Positions 29,713 through 37,827 of a stretch of 37,827 nucleotides of DNA are shown here, one piece after another. A model generated the notes under the pieces. It did not search any database and was not told where the DNA came from. It was given only the letters and a program-made list of their open reading frames with translations. The stretch is from CAYMKL01 sp964390805 (GTDB lineage Bacteria > Chloroflexota > Anaerolineae > VGOG01), in NCBI GenBank assembly GCA_964390805.1, contig CAYMKL010000069.1, positions 1-37,827 on the forward strand, written 5' to 3'. The translations under genes were made by a program, and so were the position numbers. Every line of letters starts with the position of its first letter. The first letter of the stretch is position 1.

Positions 29713-31976
29713 AACAACGGTGGCATGGTCAGGGCTGGATGTCCCTTCTCTTCCAGGAAGGGCAAGAGCTCCTCCACGGTGGTGGCCACTCGTTCGTCGG
29801 CTATCTTGTCTACCAGGTCAGGATCCCCCTCTCGCTCGGCGGCGGCCTTCAACTCCGCAGCCATACTGTCCTTGAGGAAGCTAGACATCCAGACGATCCG
29901 TTTAAGTCCTCCATCGGCGCGGATGAACTTGTTGCTGACAACGAAGAACTTCCCGTGCCCCATCACACCAGGAGTCTGGATGCCGCCCCCGGCCATGCCG
30001 GCCAGAGTGGAGAAGGTCATCCCAGCCGGGGTCATGCTGGTGTCCTCACGGCTGACGATCATGAAACCATTGGTCTCCGGGATGATCATCATGATGCACT
30101 CGAAGCAACCGCAAGCCGTCATCGGGTTCTCCATGATGGAATACATGGCCACCTCTTGCACCGATCCATGGGAACCTGACACTGCATACTCGTTGATCCC
30201 TTCGAAGTAGCCCTTGACAGGATCTATGGGTGCGCCCTTCAGAATGGGCTGGTTTGGCCCGGTGGGGTTGATCTGGAAGGAAGCCTTGCAGTCCAGCCAG
30301 TTATAAGCGCCACACAGTCCCAGTCGCTCCGGGCTGACCACGCAGACGTGGTCAGGGGCGAAGCTTTGGCAGAGAGTGCAGCTATAGAAGGTGTCCACGC
30401 TCTCGTCAGTCATCTCGGCCAGGCGCTTGTTACGAAAATCGTACGCCGCGCGGGCCTTCTCCAGCCACTCAGCATGCAACTCAGGATCGGTGACGACGGT
30501 AACCTGTACTTTGTCCACGATGGCCCCGAAGTCGGCGTGGAAGCGGGCGTGGAGGATTTTGCCGAAGTGTTCCAGATTGAACCCTTTCTCGGCGGCAGCC
30601 TTGCTGAGGCGAATCCAGGTGATGTCGCGCTGGCCGATGTGCTGGATGCCCGACGCGCCGTTGATGAAGTAGTGAACCTGTCGCTCCAGCACAGGCTCGA
30701 AGTCGTCCTGCATCTTCCGCCCGGCCACCTCAATGACGATCCCCAGGTCCATGTAGCCGCCATCTTCGATGTCCTCAATACCAGGGCCGATGACCTCGAT
30801 CTTGCCGTCTTCCACGTCGTCCATGGGGCTCATCTTCAGATACTCGAAGGTACGGGAGTACTTGCCACCGAACTCGATCCTCATGTCGGCCCGGCGCACT
30901 CTCTCCCCCTCGAAGGCGCTGCCGTAAGGCACGGGGATGGGCACCTCGGTGATCTTCACCTTGACGCCGCGAACCTCGATGCAGCGCTGCACCAGCCGCT
31001 TGGCCTTCTCGGCATCTGTCTTCCCCTCGATTTCGTCGAAGGGCATGGAGATGACGTGTTCGTACTGGGTTACACCAGTGGGCAGTATCTCAGGAATGAC
31101 GGTGTCGGCGATGACGGGGAAGCCGTAGTTGATGGCCCCCGCCGCAGCCGCGTATTTCAGATCATCCACCTCGCCCAGTGCCAGGGCGAAAGCGAACACG
31201 CGATACTTGTTGTAGAGCAAGATCCCGCGCGGCTGGCCGCCCTTCATGCCCCCGAAAGTCAGCGCCGAACGAGTGGCGAAGCCCAGGGCATAGATGGCAG
31301 ATATGGTATCAGTCCCGAAGGGGACGATGTAGGTATCGTAGCCCATCTCCACCCCTTCCTCGGCAAGCTGGTGGATGATGCTCCGTCCGTTGACATTGCC
31401 AGAGAGGAAGATCAGGATGTTGCGCTGCTGGAGTTCCCGCACGATGCCGACAGCGGCCTCGTTGGTGCGGGCCGCGCCGATAATGGCGGCGAAGCCCGGC
31501 ATCCGGCCGTCCACCAACTGTATACCCCACGAGCGCAACTGGATATCGTCAATGGGACCGTTGAGGTGACCGTCACCCTGAAAATCCGGGTAGGCGGTGC
31601 TCCCAGCCAGTTGGAGTCCGGGGAAACGCTCTGGCTCCTCCCCGTAGACGAAGCGAACACCCTCGATGGCCTCTGCTGCCAGCAGGGTCGCCATCCCGCT
31701 ATCCAGCGTCTCGCCCAGGTAGGGCACCCACAGGTCCTTGGCCGGCACTGGATGCAGAAGCTTCTTGGCGTGGTCCAGCACAGGCACCAGCTCGCCCAGC
31801 GTGCTGACCTCGCGTCCAAGCATCCCCAACGCCACAGGCATGAAGTAGGCGGTGTTGGGGAACGCCACAGGGGTGTCGGCTCCTTTCTCAGCGATGGCCT
31901 TCTGAAGCAGCGCGTCCGCCTCGGCCACGAGACCGTTGGCGCCTCGGATTGCCCGGGTTGCGATATATCTAGACAT
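29709..31976 (-). CDS. acsB: Acetyl-CoA synthase AcsB
   Basis: A 755-residue enzyme that joins CO, a methyl group from the corrinoid protein and CoA into acetyl-CoA. It is the bacterial long form, with an N-terminal domain that binds CO dehydrogenase. The A-cluster cysteines are all visible: C533, C536, C545 and C555 for the [4Fe-4S] cluster, and C622-G-C624 for the distal nickel (TACGCFEC). Their spacing is the same as in Moorella AcsB. The ATG at 31974-31976 is 5 nt from the acsA stop, behind AGGAGG, so the two are co-translated. Cytoplasmic, in complex with CooS. Confidence 0.97.
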   Translation of the reverse strand: MSRYIATRAIRGANGLVAEADALLQKAIAEKGADTPVAFPNTAYFMPVALGMLGREVSTLGELVPVLDHAKKLLHPVPAKDLWVPYLGETLDSGMATLLAAEAIEGVRFVYGEEPERFPGLQLAGSTAYPDFQGDGHLNGPIDDIQLRSWGIQLVDGRMPGFAAIIGAARTNEAAVGIVRELQQRNILIFLSGNVNGRSIIHQLAEEGVEMGYDTYIVPFGTDTISAIYALGFATRSALTFGGMKGGQPRGILLYNKYRVFAFALALGEVDDLKYAAAAGAINYGFPVIADTVIPEILPTGVTQYEHVISMPFDEIEGKTDAEKAKRLVQRCIEVRGVKVKITEVPIPVPYGSAFEGERVRRADMRIEFGGKYSRTFEYLKMSPMDDVEDGKIEVIGPGIEDIEDGGYMDLGIVIEVAGRKMQDDFEPVLERQVHYFINGASGIQHIGQRDITWIRLSKAAAEKGFNLEHFGKILHARFHADFGAIVDKVQVTVVTDPELHAEWLEKARAAYDFRNKRLAEMTDESVDTFYSCTLCQSFAPDHVCVVSPERLGLCGAYNWLDCKASFQINPTGPNQPILKGAPIDPVKGYFEGINEYAVSGSHGSVQEVAMYSIMENPMTACGCFECIMMIIPETNGFMIVSREDTSMTPAGMTFSTLAGMAGGGIQTPGVMGHGKFFVVSNKFIRADGGLKRIVWMSSFLKDSMAAELKAAAEREGDPDLVDKIADERVATTVEELLPFLEEKGHPALTMPPLF

Positions 31977-31981
31977 ATTCC

Positions 31982-33985
31982 CTATCCTCCTACCTCTACC
32001 TCTACGGGCAGCCCGTAGACAGCCTCGATCCGCTCTTCCAACGGGAGCTGCAGCAGTTCCAGTATGCGCCAGTCACCACTCTTACCCCACCTGGATGGAT
32101 CGTACTCGGCCAGTCCCAGCGCAGCCCGTTTCTTGTCAATGTGTTCCAGTGAGAGACGCACGATCTCGCGCCAATCCGTCTCAAACTCTAGCTTGCCCCC
32201 CACCTTCTCTTCCCATACCTCGCTGATGATGCGAGTGACCTCCTCGCTGCCCCCCACCGGCGACCCGACGCCAAACAGCACGTAGGCTCCACTGGCCACA
32301 CAGTAGGTTCCAATGGCAATGGCCTTCTCGCACATCCACTCCGGGCAGATGCCCACCGCTGGCAGGTCATCTATGTCCTCACCCAGCCCTCCCTCGGTCG
32401 CCATTTGGGTCAGCACCGTGAGGATGCGGGTGTTGTCCACGCAGGAGCCCAAATGCAGCACGGGCGGGATGCCGATGGCCTCGCAGACCTCGCGCAACCC
32501 AGCGCCTGCGTTCTCCATCATCTCCGGCGCGAGATAGCCATGCTTGCCAGAGGCGTGAGCGGCGCAGCCGGTCACCACCACGAGCACGTCGTTGGCGATC
32601 ATCTCGCGGATGATGTTGATGATACCCTCGTCCTGAGGGACGCGAGCGTTGTTGCAGCCCACCACGCCCACCGCACCACGAATGCGCCCTGCTACGATGG
32701 CGTCATTCAGTGGACGGAAAGAGCCGCGGGACAGCCCACCTAGCATGTAGTTGAGGTACTCGTGCGAGAAGCCAGCCACGAGGCCTGTCTTGAATTCGGG
32801 TATGTGGGTCTTCCCTCGGTTGGGGTAGTTGTCTATGGCTCGACGCACGATCTCCTTGGCCGAATCCAGCGCGCGGTGTTCCTCGAACTCGATGTGCACC
32901 GCGCCCGGAATCTTGGCCTTGCGCGAGGTAGTGATCAACTCAGTGTGGAAATCCTGGGTCAGCTCCCCCAGGGACTGCATGATGCACTGCACATCCACGA
33001 TCATCGCCTCGGCCGCGCCAGTAAGGATAGCCAACTCCTGGTGCAGGAAGTTGCCAGCCGGGGAGATACCGTGGCGCATCAGGATTTCGTTGGAAGTACA
33101 GCAGATGCCCGCCAGGTTGATTCCCTTGGCCCCCTTGCTCTTGGCGTACTCGATCAGTTCCGGGTCTTGAGCCGCCACCACGATCATGTCCGATAGGGTT
33201 GGCTCGTGACCATGTACCAGGATATTGACCTCATCATCCTTGAGCACGCCCAGATTGGCCATTGACTGTAGCGGGTTAGGGGTGCCGAATATGATGTCGC
33301 CTAGATCGGTGGCCAGCATTGACCCTCCCCAGCCATCCGCTATAGAGGTGCGCAGCGCCTGATCCAGGATGTGCTCTGCCTCCAAGTCCACTCCCTCGTG
33401 GGTGCGGTGCATAGTCTCCACGACCTCTCGATCCACGCCACGAGGGCTGATCCCCAAATCGTGCCAGATCTGCTGCCGTTTCTTGGTGGCCCTCGAGACA
33501 TAGATGATCTCGCCACGCTGCTGACCGAACTGGTCTAACGCCTTCTGTCCCACATCCAGCGCGATGTCGTTGACCGATCGGCCTGCGGTGGGAATCCCCA
33601 TGTAGCCAGCTACCTCGTACAGCTTGGCCTCGTCGCGCACTTGGTATCCTTGCGCCTCTCCCTCCGCGATAGCCATAAGGGTGAAGGCCAGGTCACGCCC
33701 ATGGTCGGAGTGGGCCGACGTACCGCCAGCCACCTGGCGAGCGAAGCTACGCGCCGCGATCGTGCCCAACGTGGCCCCACACACACCCCGCGTCGTCTTG
33801 CCGACAAAGCGGCACGGCCCCATACTGCAAATCCTGCAGCATTTGCCATCCACGCCGATGGGGCAAGGCTTAACCGCCACCGCGCGGCTGAAGACCGTCG
33901 AAGCGCCACAGGCGTCCGCGACCTCCAGCATCTCGCAGGCGGCAGGATCTATACTTTGAACAGGTTTCTCTTTTTCTTTCGCCAT
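31982..33985 (-). CDS. acsA: Ni-containing carbon monoxide dehydrogenase AcsA/CooS
   Basis: A 667-residue catalytic subunit that interconverts CO2 and CO. D-cluster cysteines C41 and C49 and B-cluster cysteines C50, C53, C58 and C69 are near the N-terminus. The last spacing is three residues shorter than in Moorella AcsA. C-cluster regions include HGHEPTLSD, NLAGICCTSNEILMRHG, GVVGCNNARVPQDE, VLVVVTGCAAHASGK and LGSCVDNTRI. It lies directly before acsB, so it is the CODH of the CODH/ACS complex, not a free-standing one. No cooC/acsF nickel-insertion ATPase is seen; the small HMA-like gene 24 nt upstream is the only candidate metal protein. Confidence 0.97.
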   Translation of the reverse strand: MAKEKEKPVQSIDPAACEMLEVADACGASTVFSRAVAVKPCPIGVDGKCCRICSMGPCRFVGKTTRGVCGATLGTIAARSFARQVAGGTSAHSDHGRDLAFTLMAIAEGEAQGYQVRDEAKLYEVAGYMGIPTAGRSVNDIALDVGQKALDQFGQQRGEIIYVSRATKKRQQIWHDLGISPRGVDREVVETMHRTHEGVDLEAEHILDQALRTSIADGWGGSMLATDLGDIIFGTPNPLQSMANLGVLKDDEVNILVHGHEPTLSDMIVVAAQDPELIEYAKSKGAKGINLAGICCTSNEILMRHGISPAGNFLHQELAILTGAAEAMIVDVQCIMQSLGELTQDFHTELITTSRKAKIPGAVHIEFEEHRALDSAKEIVRRAIDNYPNRGKTHIPEFKTGLVAGFSHEYLNYMLGGLSRGSFRPLNDAIVAGRIRGAVGVVGCNNARVPQDEGIINIIREMIANDVLVVVTGCAAHASGKHGYLAPEMMENAGAGLREVCEAIGIPPVLHLGSCVDNTRILTVLTQMATEGGLGEDIDDLPAVGICPEWMCEKAIAIGTYCVASGAYVLFGVGSPVGGSEEVTRIISEVWEEKVGGKLEFETDWREIVRLSLEHIDKKRAALGLAEYDPSRWGKSGDWRILELLQLPLEERIEAVYGLPVEVEVGG

Positions 33986-34009
33986 CTCACATTCTCTCCA
34001 TTTTGTCTA

Positions 34010-34345
34010 CTAGTATCTACGGAACTCTCCCGACATCTCGAGGTCAGCCTGGTTGGTCTCAGTCATCCGCATACCCGCCTCTTGCCAGCGGGGGTCTTTT
34101 CGGTTCTCAGTGGGCAGGGCCAGTACCGGGACCTCCCCTTCGCCTACCGGATAGCCAGCCTCAGCCAGCGCCTTCTCGACGGCTGCCTGATCTATCATGG
34201 CCCCGTCGTAAATGACCAAAACCTGCTTCCAGGCCGAACTTGCGTACACATCTTCCACACCCTCTAGCTTGTTCAACACACCCCGCACTTTGAGAACGTG
34301 ATGATCAGCCCAGAGAGTAGGCACTTCAAGTGCCACTTTCTCCAT
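34010..34345 (-). CDS. HMA-fold protein without the CxxC motif, in the CODH/ACS operon
   Basis: A 111-residue protein whose first 70 residues follow the heavy-metal-associated domain: VPTLWADHHVLKVRGVLNKL, then GVEDVYASSAWKQVLVIYDG and AAVEKALAEAGYPV. The metal loop, usually CxxC, reads ADHH, so the sulfur ligands are gone but His-His and Asp are there. The C-terminal 40 residues are polar and end EMSGEFRRY. The ATG at 34343-34345 has GAGGAGG upstream. It sits between fhs and acsA. A role in nickel handling or assembly of CODH/ACS is a guess from context; a purely structural or regulatory role is equally possible. Confidence 0.8.
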   Translation of the reverse strand: MEKVALEVPTLWADHHVLKVRGVLNKLEGVEDVYASSAWKQVLVIYDGAMIDQAAVEKALAEAGYPVGEGEVPVLALPTENRKDPRWQEAGMRMTETNQADLEMSGEFRRY

Positions 34346-34370
34346 CGTTGTTACCTCCTCTATCAGTTTC

Positions 34371-34476
34371 GATCCTTCGGCCAGCTCAGGACAGGGTTTC
34401 GGGTTTCAGGGTTTTTGGCTGAACGAACTCGAAACCCGAAACTCAAAACCTTGTCCTGAGCTTGGTCGAAGGATTG
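34371..34476. repeat. Composite palindrome with inner heptamers between fhs and the HMA-like gene
   Basis: Outer arms GATCCTTCGGCCAGCTCAGG and the reverse of CCTGAGCTTGGTCGAAGGAT pair with few mismatches. Inside are GTTTCGG, GTTTCAG and their inverted CTCGAAA, CCCGAAA and CTCAAAA. So a CCTTCG...CTCAGGACA element flanks a heptamer hairpin, combining two of the repeat families of this window in one structure of about 106 nt. Confidence 0.85.
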
Positions 34477-34484
34477 AAACTCCT

Positions 34485-36380
34485 TTACGACAATCCCAAT
34501 ACCTTGCCCGTCTCCACATCAATGTCAATGTCCGTGAACACTGGCCTGGTGGGCAGGCCGGGCATGGTGCGCATGGTGCCGCACAGCGGGAACAGGAACC
34601 CCGCACCCACGCTGGCCCGTACATCGGTGATGGGCAGTCGCCAGCCGCGCGGCGTGCCCTTCATCGCTGGATCGTGCGTGAACGAGAGGTGAGTCTTGGC
34701 CATACAGAGCGGCAGGTGGCTCAACCCCATGTCGGTGAAGAGCTTGATCTTGGCCTCGGCCTCGGGCGTATAGTCCACCCCATCGGCCCGATAGATCTCG
34801 CGGGCGACGGTCTCGATCTTTTCCTTGATGGACACGTCGTCCGGGTAGAGGAACTTGAAGTTGACCGGCTTTTCGCAGGCCTTGACCACTGCCTCGGCCA
34901 GCGCCGCGCCACCCTCGCCGCCTGTCGTCCAGACGTTGCTCTCAACGGCATCCTCGGCGCCTGTCTCGGTAGCCCGCTTGCGAATCAACTCGATCTCGGC
35001 GTCGGTATCGGCGGTGAAGCGGTTGATGGCCACCACGACTGGCACACCGAACTTGAGCGCGTTCTCGATGTGCTGCAGTAGGTTGGGCAGACCCTTCTCC
35101 AGCAGTTCCAGGTTCTCCTCGGTATAAGCCTTGCTCAGCGGCTTGCCGGCAACGACCTTGGGGCCACCACCGTGCATCTTGAGAGCGCGGACAGTGCTAA
35201 CCAGCACCACGCAGTTGGGAACCAGGCCGGAGACGCGGCACTTGAGGTTCATGAACTTCTCCATGCCGCAATCGGCACCAAAGCCGGACTCGGTGACCAC
35301 GTAGCCATCCGGCCCCATTATCTTGAGGGCCACTTTGTCGGCGATGATGGAGCTGTTGCCCTGGGCGATGTTGGCAAAGGGACCGCAGTGGACAAAGGCC
35401 GGGCTGCCCATCAGGGTTTGCATCAGGTTGGGCATGATGGCCTCTTTGAGCAGCACGGTCATCGCGCCGGCTACGTTCAGATCCTCGGCCGTGATCGGCT
35501 CCACCGGCCGCTTATAGCGCAACCCCCCTGGGTTGCTGGTGCCGATGATGATGCGACCCATGCGCTCCCGCAGGTCTGCCAGGTCGCTGCACATCGCCAG
35601 CGCGGCCATGATCTCGGAGGCCACGGTGATGTCGTACCCTGCCTGGCGCGTGACGCCGTCGCCTTTCGCACCCAGACCGATGATGATGTTGCGCAGCGCG
35701 GCATCGGACACGTCCACCACCCGCCGCCACTGGATGGCGTCGGGATCAATGTTCAGGCGGAACATCCGCTCCTTGTCCTCATCGCTCAAATCGGAAGGCT
35801 TTTCCGACTCGATGCCCAGCTTCTCCAGTCGCATGCGCATGGATGGCGTGTACTCGTCATCTGGGCAGAGGGCCTTGGCCAGGTAGTTGGTGCTCCAGCG
35901 GGCTTCCTTGGCCAGACGGTTGTCAATGGCGGCCGCCAGCAGGTTGTGGGCCGCGCCGACGGCATGGATGTCACCCGTCAGGTGCAGGTTGAAATCCTCC
36001 ATGGACACGACCTGAGCATAGCCGCCGCCGGCCGCGCCACCCTTGATGCCGAAGGTCGGCCCCTGGGAAGGCTGGCGGATGCAGGTGAAGACCTTCTTGC
36101 CAATGTAGGCCAGCCCCTGGCTAACGCCGATGGTGGTGACGGTCTTCCCCTCGCCCAATGGCGTGGGCGTGATGGCCGTCACGTCAATGTACTTGGCATT
36201 AGGGCGGTCCTTGAACCGCTCCAGCACATCCAGGTAGACCTTGGCCTTGTACTTGCCGTGCAGGTCCAGGTCGTCCTCGGTGAGACCTATCTCCTCGGCT
36301 ACCTCTCGGACTGGCCTCATGTTAGCCGCCTGAGCGATTTCGATGTCGCTAGGTACCGGCGACTTGACGTCTACAATCAT
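34485..36380 (-). CDS. fhs: Formate-tetrahydrofolate ligase
   Basis: A 631-residue enzyme that makes 10-formyl-THF from formate, THF and ATP, the entry to the methyl branch. MRPVREVAEEIGL, the ATP loop TPTPLGEGKTVTTIGVSQGL (about 71-90), QPSQGPTFGIKGGAAGGGYAQV, DIHAVGAAHNLLAAAIDN and VGAGFLFPLCGTMRTMPGLP are family signatures. It is about 70 residues longer than the Moorella enzyme. The ATG at 36378-36380 has AAAGGAGGAACAA upstream and its own promoter. It precedes the HMA-like gene and acsA in the same direction. Confidence 0.97.
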   Translation of the reverse strand: MIVDVKSPVPSDIEIAQAANMRPVREVAEEIGLTEDDLDLHGKYKAKVYLDVLERFKDRPNAKYIDVTAITPTPLGEGKTVTTIGVSQGLAYIGKKVFTCIRQPSQGPTFGIKGGAAGGGYAQVVSMEDFNLHLTGDIHAVGAAHNLLAAAIDNRLAKEARWSTNYLAKALCPDDEYTPSMRMRLEKLGIESEKPSDLSDEDKERMFRLNIDPDAIQWRRVVDVSDAALRNIIIGLGAKGDGVTRQAGYDITVASEIMAALAMCSDLADLRERMGRIIIGTSNPGGLRYKRPVEPITAEDLNVAGAMTVLLKEAIMPNLMQTLMGSPAFVHCGPFANIAQGNSSIIADKVALKIMGPDGYVVTESGFGADCGMEKFMNLKCRVSGLVPNCVVLVSTVRALKMHGGGPKVVAGKPLSKAYTEENLELLEKGLPNLLQHIENALKFGVPVVVAINRFTADTDAEIELIRKRATETGAEDAVESNVWTTGGEGGAALAEAVVKACEKPVNFKFLYPDDVSIKEKIETVAREIYRADGVDYTPEAEAKIKLFTDMGLSHLPLCMAKTHLSFTHDPAMKGTPRGWRLPITDVRASVGAGFLFPLCGTMRTMPGLPTRPVFTDIDIDVETGKVLGLS

Positions 36381-36404
36381 TTGTTCCTCCTTTGTAAATA
36401 GTTT

Positions 36405-36431
36405 ATTTTATGTTAGCATCATGTCTGTCAA
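36405..36431 (-). promoter_or_regulatory. Probable promoter of fhs and the CODH/ACS genes
   Basis: On the minus strand a consensus TTGACA (36431-36426) is followed after 15 nt by TAAAAT (36410-36405), 25 nt upstream of the fhs ATG. The spacer is short, so it may be weak or need an activator. Confidence 0.5.
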
Positions 36432-36527
36432 GAGCATGATGCATTGCTCACATTTGTTTCGCTACTCGCAGCACCGCGATATATTACCACAGAGAACAGG
36501 GATTGTCAAGCTGATTGCGCTGCGGCT

Positions 36528-37409
36528 CTAGTTCGCCGCTTGCCGCTTGGCTGCCTCAAGCACGTTCTTCATCAGCATGACGTTGGTCATCGAGCCTGTA
36601 CCGCCGGGCACGGGAGTGATCATGCCGGCTACTTCCTTGACAGCCTCAAAGTCCACGTCACCCACCCACTTGTCCCCCAGGCGATTGAAGCCAAAGTCAA
36701 TAACCACGGCGCCGGGCTTGACCATATCGGCAGTAATGATCTTGGCCCTGCCAACGGCCGCGCAGAGAATATCGGCCTCGCGGCAGGCCGCAGCCAGATC
36801 CGCGGTGCGGGAGTGGCAAATGGTCACTGTGGCCTGATGCTGCATGAGCAGAAACGCCATTGGCTTCCCCACAATGTTAGAGCGGCCAACGATGGCCGCT
36901 TTCTGGCCCTCGATCTTAACCCCATAACGTTTCAGGATCTCCAACCCACCAAGTGGAGTAGCCGGCACCAGATAATCCAACACCCCAGATGGCCTCCCAA
37001 AGGGGGCCGCTAGAGCCAATCGCCCTGCATTGATGGGGCTCACTCCATCAACGTCCTTTTCCGGCGAGAGGGCGGCCTTGACTGCTGCCACATCAATGCC
37101 TCTGGGTATGGGCTCTTGAAGCATTATGCCCTGCACCGAATCGTCGGCATTGAGCTCCGCTATCAAGCTGTTGGCCTCTACCTGACTGGCCAGTTCGGGC
37201 AGGACATGCAAGCTGAATCTCATCCCTACCCCCTCGAAGTTCCTCTTGATCATCTTGGCATAGCTTACCGAGGCCAGATCCTCGCCGATTCGCCCCACGG
37301 CTATAGCCGGAACGAAGCCGTAGGTCCCTTCAAAAGCCTCTACATCAGCGATGACTTCCTGCTTGATTTCCTTAGCCAATGCCTTGCCGTCCAGAATCGT
37401 TGCTGTCAT
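36528..37409 (-). CDS. folD: Methylene-THF dehydrogenase / methenyl-THF cyclohydrolase FolD
   Basis: A 293-residue enzyme of the methyl branch. DGKALAKEI begins it, followed by EKDVDGVSPINAGRL, PATPLGGLEILKRYG, the NADP loop VGRSNIVGKPMAFLL and the C-terminal TPVPGGTGSMTNVML. In the catalytic helix the family pattern Y-x3-K reads YAKMIK: the position of the essential Lys is Ile54, with Lys at 52 and 55. The family QLPLP is QEPIP. Dehydrogenase activity is likely; cyclohydrolase activity is less certain. The ATG at 37407-37409 has GGAGGAG upstream. It lies 147 nt upstream of fhs. Start, length and Rossmann domain are normal. Confidence 0.95.
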   Translation of the reverse strand: MTATILDGKALAKEIKQEVIADVEAFEGTYGFVPAIAVGRIGEDLASVSYAKMIKRNFEGVGMRFSLHVLPELASQVEANSLIAELNADDSVQGIMLQEPIPRGIDVAAVKAALSPEKDVDGVSPINAGRLALAAPFGRPSGVLDYLVPATPLGGLEILKRYGVKIEGQKAAIVGRSNIVGKPMAFLLMQHQATVTICHSRTADLAAACREADILCAAVGRAKIITADMVKPGAVVIDFGFNRLGDKWVGDVDFEAVKEVAGMITPVPGGTGSMTNVMLMKNVLEAAKRQAAN

Positions 37410-37459
37410 AGCTCCTCCTCCTTCGCTCTGTTATTGCCCGCCCAAACCAGGCGCGGACC

Positions 37460-37714
37460 TTAGCTGGACAATGCTGTCACCAGCGCTTCCCACTCCTCTT
37501 TCTGCCTTGCTGTGCTTTTTTCACCCCACGTGCTGACCACGCGGCCATCGGAACAGATGGAATGCACAAAAGCTCTATACCTATCAATTGCATTCCCATC
37601 GGTGATTGCGTAATCTACCGTAGCCAGGGCGAGCAAGGAGTTAGCCACACGCCCGCCAAAGGCGTCTACAAGCCGGCGTTCTATCCTGGTCTCGATGGCT
37701 GCTTCCGTATCCAT
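37460..37714 (-). CDS. Small hypothetical protein upstream of folD
   Basis: I chose the ATG at 37712-37714 (MDTEAAIETRIERRLVDAFG), with AAGGGG about 9 nt upstream, giving 84 residues; the frame is open to the window edge, so a longer form cannot be ruled out. Pattern: helix, then a hydrophobic strand VANSLLALATVDYAI, then a helix RYRAFVHSICSDGRVV and STWGEKSTARQKEEWEAL. No membrane helix or metal motif. It ends about 50 nt before folD and may be in the same transcript. Family not recognised. Confidence 0.6.
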   Translation of the reverse strand: MDTEAAIETRIERRLVDAFGGRVANSLLALATVDYAITDGNAIDRYRAFVHSICSDGRVVSTWGEKSTARQKEEWEALVTALSS

Positions 37715-37827
37715 CTCATCGTTCCCCTTGCCCGCCTCTTCTGACGTATGAATCTGGATTGAAAAGCTGTTCTTAGTTCGACAATGGCACATTTCTCGGC
37801 TGACTTCTCGCTGATCTAGCATTGGGA

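Noticed and set aside
30348..32018. A 556-codon open frame on the plus strand opposite acsB
   Set aside because: It is fully antisense to acsB, whose cysteine motifs are all present. GC-rich third positions keep such shadow frames open. It has no ribosome-binding site and no family signature.
35172..36401. A 409-codon plus-strand frame opposite fhs, and a 345-codon minus-strand frame opposite the acyl-CoA dehydrogenase (13900-14937)
   Set aside because: Both mirror well-conserved genes and read as His/Gly/Leu-rich sequence typical of antisense shadows.

Overview
The window looks like a chromosomal segment of an uncultured, anaerobic, probably acetogenic or CO/H2-using member of the Chloroflexi (Anaerolineae/Dehalococcoidia-like). 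This assignment is an inference. It rests on a bacterial-type Wood-Ljungdahl cluster with a full-length acetyl-CoA synthase, lipoproteins with Thr/Pro/Glu linkers, DUF2723 and PAP2 membrane proteins, fairly high GC, and gaps filled with short heptanucleotide and palindromic repeats. No rRNA, tRNA, transposase, integrase, phage gene or CRISPR array was seen.

Layout. (1) 1-2.7 kb: a degenerate receiver protein, a NarL-type response regulator and a sensor kinase broken by a TGA codon and by loss of its phosphotransfer region. (2) 2.8-4.6 kb: tilS and a small elongation-factor-like protein, divergent from (3) 4.7-9.6 kb: a cell-shape operon mreB-mreC-(unknown 90-aa gene)-mreD-mrdA, followed by a membrane-anchored C39-like peptidase and a giant DUF2723 membrane protein (to 13.85 kb). 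(4) 13.9-18.3 kb: acyl-CoA dehydrogenase, AMMECR1-domain protein and a two-subunit molybdenum hydroxylase (iorA/iorB-like), convergent with a MogA/MoaB-like gene and a DUF401 permease (18.4-20.1 kb). (5) 20.2-37.4 kb, all on the minus strand: folD, fhs, an HMA-fold protein, CO dehydrogenase (acsA/cooS), acsB, acsD, acsC, two odd enzymes (alpha/beta hydrolase and PAP2), a beta-propeller lipoprotein, the corrinoid activator (acsV-like) and acsE.

How the genes work together. Fhs and FolD make methylene-THF from formate. AcsE passes the methyl group from methyl-THF to the corrinoid protein AcsCD. The ASKHA protein would reactivate oxidised corrinoid. CooS and AcsB make CO and join it with the methyl group and CoA to form acetyl-CoA. 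Formate dehydrogenase, methylene-THF reductase and the nickel chaperone CooC are not in the window.

The least expected signal is repeat DNA inside reading frames. Tandem 7-bp arrays (TTGGATA-like), a 50-nt element, a 32-nt element and long palindromes fill intergenic gaps and also sit in frame inside genes: at least eight places in the DUF2723 gene, plus acsC and mrdA. Several heptamers are free of stop codons in all six frames, so they can enter a gene without truncating it. I could not search databases; family names come from recognised motifs.
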